This document shows, in pieces, positions 4,895 through 6,098 of a stretch of 6,098 nt of DNA (the first letter of the stretch is position 1; every line of letters starts with the position of its first letter). The DNA is taken from the NCBI GenBank assembly GCA_937894775.1, contig CALAXC010000365.1, forward strand, positions 1 through 6,098, read 5' to 3'. Both the position numbers and the translations under genes were made by a program. The stretch is from an uncultured Clostridia bacterium. GTDB lineage: Bacteria; Bacillota; Clostridia; Oscillospirales; CAG-272. The notes beneath the pieces were generated by a model. It did no database searches, was not told the origin of the DNA, and saw only the letters and a list, made by a program, of their open reading frames with translations.

Positions 4895-5566
4895 TCAGCC
4901 ACCCATTGAACGAGAAGAGGTGCCAGTTGCGCTACGCTGCATAGTGCTTTGTTTGGCAACAGATTCACCAAAACCGCCACGGGTAACGGTAGTGGTGGTC
5001 GCCGGTTTTGGTGCCATGGCTGTCTTCGGTACGGTCATGGTGCGGCCTGGCTGGGCTGCGCCATAGTTTTTACCCGTCGCGTCGGTATATTTACCGTAAG
5101 CCGGGCTGGCTGGGTTTTTCGAGGAGAACAGCGGCTGCTGTGCAAATCCCGCGCCGCCGCCCATCAGACGCCCCATCATGTAACCGGCCATCAGCGGCAT
5201 CCAGAAACTCCCGCTGGATTGCTGGGCCTGCGCCTGGTTTTCTGGTGCCATGCCAGCCTGGGCTGGTGCCTGCTGGCACTGACCTTCACCAAATTCAGCA
5301 ACACAGTCTTCACGGGTGGCGTATTTCGGCGCAGTACGTTCGGCTTCTTTCAGCGCATTGTTGTACGCGGTGGTACATTCGGCGCTTTTGCCTGGGTTTG
5401 CAGCTGAACAGTCGTCAGCATTTTGATAGAGAGACACTGTTTCATCACTCTTTTCACAGCCAGCCAGCATAAAAACAGTGGCAACCGCGAGAGCGACTGG
5501 TGTCAGATGGCGCGCGCTCCAGTTTTTGCGGAACGATGCGTGGCGTATGGATTTTGTCCGTTTCAT
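4895..5566 (-). CDS. ygiB: YgiB, DUF1190 (UPF0441) family lipoprotein-like protein
   Basis: A complete 223-residue protein recognised as E. coli YgiB. It has a basic N-terminus ([20 protein letters not shown]), a hydrophobic segment, and a lipobox-like FMLAGC (C37), so it is probably a membrane-anchored envelope protein despite the unusually long basic leader. The mature part has a Cys-containing region ([15 protein letters not shown]), a Gln/Ala-rich stretch, a Gly/Met-rich hydrophobic segment ([18 protein letters not shown]), and a Thr/Ser-rich tail ending SMGG. The start at 5566 follows GGAAG by 6 bases; an in-frame ATG at 5599 would add 11 residues and is less likely. It is co-transcribed with tolC and ygiC in E. 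coli, and loss of the operon has been linked to TolC-related phenotypes. The molecular function is not established. Confidence 0.95.
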
Positions 5567-5696
5567 TTTTGTCTTCCGGGACCAGTGGTAAATACCCATC
5601 AGAATAGAGGATGCGAGAAGGGGGAAGAATGCGGCAGATACCCCGTATCTTTACGTTGCCTTACGTTCAGACGGGGCCGAAGCCCCGTCGTCGTCA
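5567..5696 (-). other. tolC-ygiB intergenic region
   Basis: A 130-base spacer in the E. coli operon. It carries a strong hairpin directly after the tolC stop (5670-5689) and the ygiB ribosome binding site near 5573-5577. No independent promoter is convincing. An old annotation, ygiA, has been placed around here in E. coli, but no well-supported frame is seen. Confidence 0.6.
5670..5689 (-). terminator. UUCG-loop hairpin after tolC, attenuator or mRNA-stabilising stem
   Basis: GACGGGGC and GCCCCGTC form a perfect 8-bp stem around TTCG on the minus strand, a very stable tetraloop, starting 7 bases after the tolC stop codon. There is no T-run after it (TGAACGTAAGG follows), so it is a poor intrinsic terminator. 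It more likely protects the tolC message or lowers ygiBC expression. Confidence 0.6.
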
Positions 5697-6098
5697 TCAG
5701 TTACGGAAAGGGTTATGACCGTTACTGGTGGTAGTGCGTGCGGATGTTTGCTGAACGACGGGTGCCGGGCTATCAGGCGCATAACCATCAGCAATAGCAT
5801 TCTGTTCCGGCGTTTGCGGGGCAACGTTTTCCGGATTAGTGGAAACCGGTTTGCTCAGCGCATTGTTCAGTGCCAGCAGATCCTGCTCGTTCAACGTACC
5901 CAGGGCTGACTTAATATTCAGCTGATTAATCAGGTAGTTATAACGCGCATTTGCCAGCTCTTGCTTAGCGTTGTACAGCGTGGTGGTTGCATCCAACACA
6001 TCAACAATGGTACGCGTACCGACCGAGTAGCCCGCTTCCATCGCGTCTAATGAGCTTTGAGCGGAAACTACGGCTTGTTTGTAGGCGTTAATGCTACT
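5697..6098 (-). CDS. tolC: TolC outer membrane channel, C-terminal 133 residues (partial at the right edge)
   Basis: Open from the right edge to a TGA at 5697-5699. Residues begin SSINAYKQAVVSAQSSLDAM and continue with EAGYSVGTRTIVDVLDATTT, the typical TolC second-repeat helices of the periplasmic tunnel. They end in the flexible periplasmic tail PFRN. Full TolC precursor is 493 residues, so about 360 N-terminal residues, with the signal peptide and most of the barrel, are outside the window. TolC is the trimeric exit duct for AcrAB and other efflux pumps and for type I secretion. An internal ATG at 6041 is not a start; the frame continues unbroken above it. The order tolC, ygiB, ygiC with normal spacing identifies E. 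coli or Shigella chromosomal DNA. Confidence 0.97.
   Translation of the reverse strand, partial: SSINAYKQAVVSAQSSLDAMEAGYSVGTRTIVDVLDATTTLYNAKQELANARYNYLINQLNIKSALGTLNEQDLLALNNALSKPVSTNPENVAPQTPEQNAIADGYAPDSPAPVVQQTSARTTTSNGHNPFRN

Noticed and set aside
4949..5472. Plus-strand open frames of about 150 codons opposite ygiB
   Set aside because: They are antisense to the recognised ygiB gene, with Trp/Arg/Cys-rich composition and no family resemblance.

Overview
The window joins two unrelated pieces of DNA. Positions 1 to about 4688 look like a moderate-GC, low-complexity-free stretch from an anaerobic Firmicute, probably a gut-type Clostridia member: strong AGGAGG ribosome binding sites, sigmaA-type promoters with TTGACA/TATAAT boxes and 17-bp spacers, and protein families typical of that class. 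Positions about 4689 to 6098 are the E. coli/Shigella tolC-ygiB-ygiC operon on the minus strand, recognised from the protein sequences. The change falls inside ygiC after 67 codons. On the Firmicute side it cuts the apparent 3' end of another minus-strand gene. The simplest reading is a chimeric contig, clone or library join rather than natural biology.

Left module (1-1100, minus strand). A small gene (590-1003) encodes a protein with an acidic linker and a probable coiled coil, of unknown function. It is followed, after a 14-bp hairpin, by a gene open at the left edge (1-540) that encodes two excisionase-type helix-turn-helix units. The small gene has a near-consensus promoter embedded in a cluster of AATTCTA repeats, which suggests operator control. 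This module has the look of an accessory or mobile-element regulatory region, though no integrase, transposase or attachment site is visible.

Central module (1100-4688). A tight plus-strand operon encodes a CoA-disulfide/persulfide reductase with a C-terminal rhodanese domain, a thioredoxin, and a lipoprotein rhodanese. A convergent Crp/Fnr-family regulator follows, and a perfect 10-bp hairpin separates the two directions. The operon promoter (TTGATA-17-TATAAT) is bracketed by two identical GTGA-N6-TCAC palindromes, which is the CRP-type operator layout. The Crp/Fnr protein carries the matching R-E-x-x-x-R recognition helix but no visible cAMP pocket and no FNR-type N-terminal cysteine cluster. 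Together these genes look like a self-contained, self-regulated system for sulfane sulfur (persulfide, polysulfide, CoA-persulfide) or disulfide stress: a membrane-anchored rhodanese outside, a reductase-rhodanese and thioredoxin inside, and a cysteine-rich sensor.

Right module (4689-6098, minus strand). This holds the last 133 codons of tolC, a hairpin with a UUCG loop, complete ygiB and the first 67 codons of ygiC, in the normal E. coli order.
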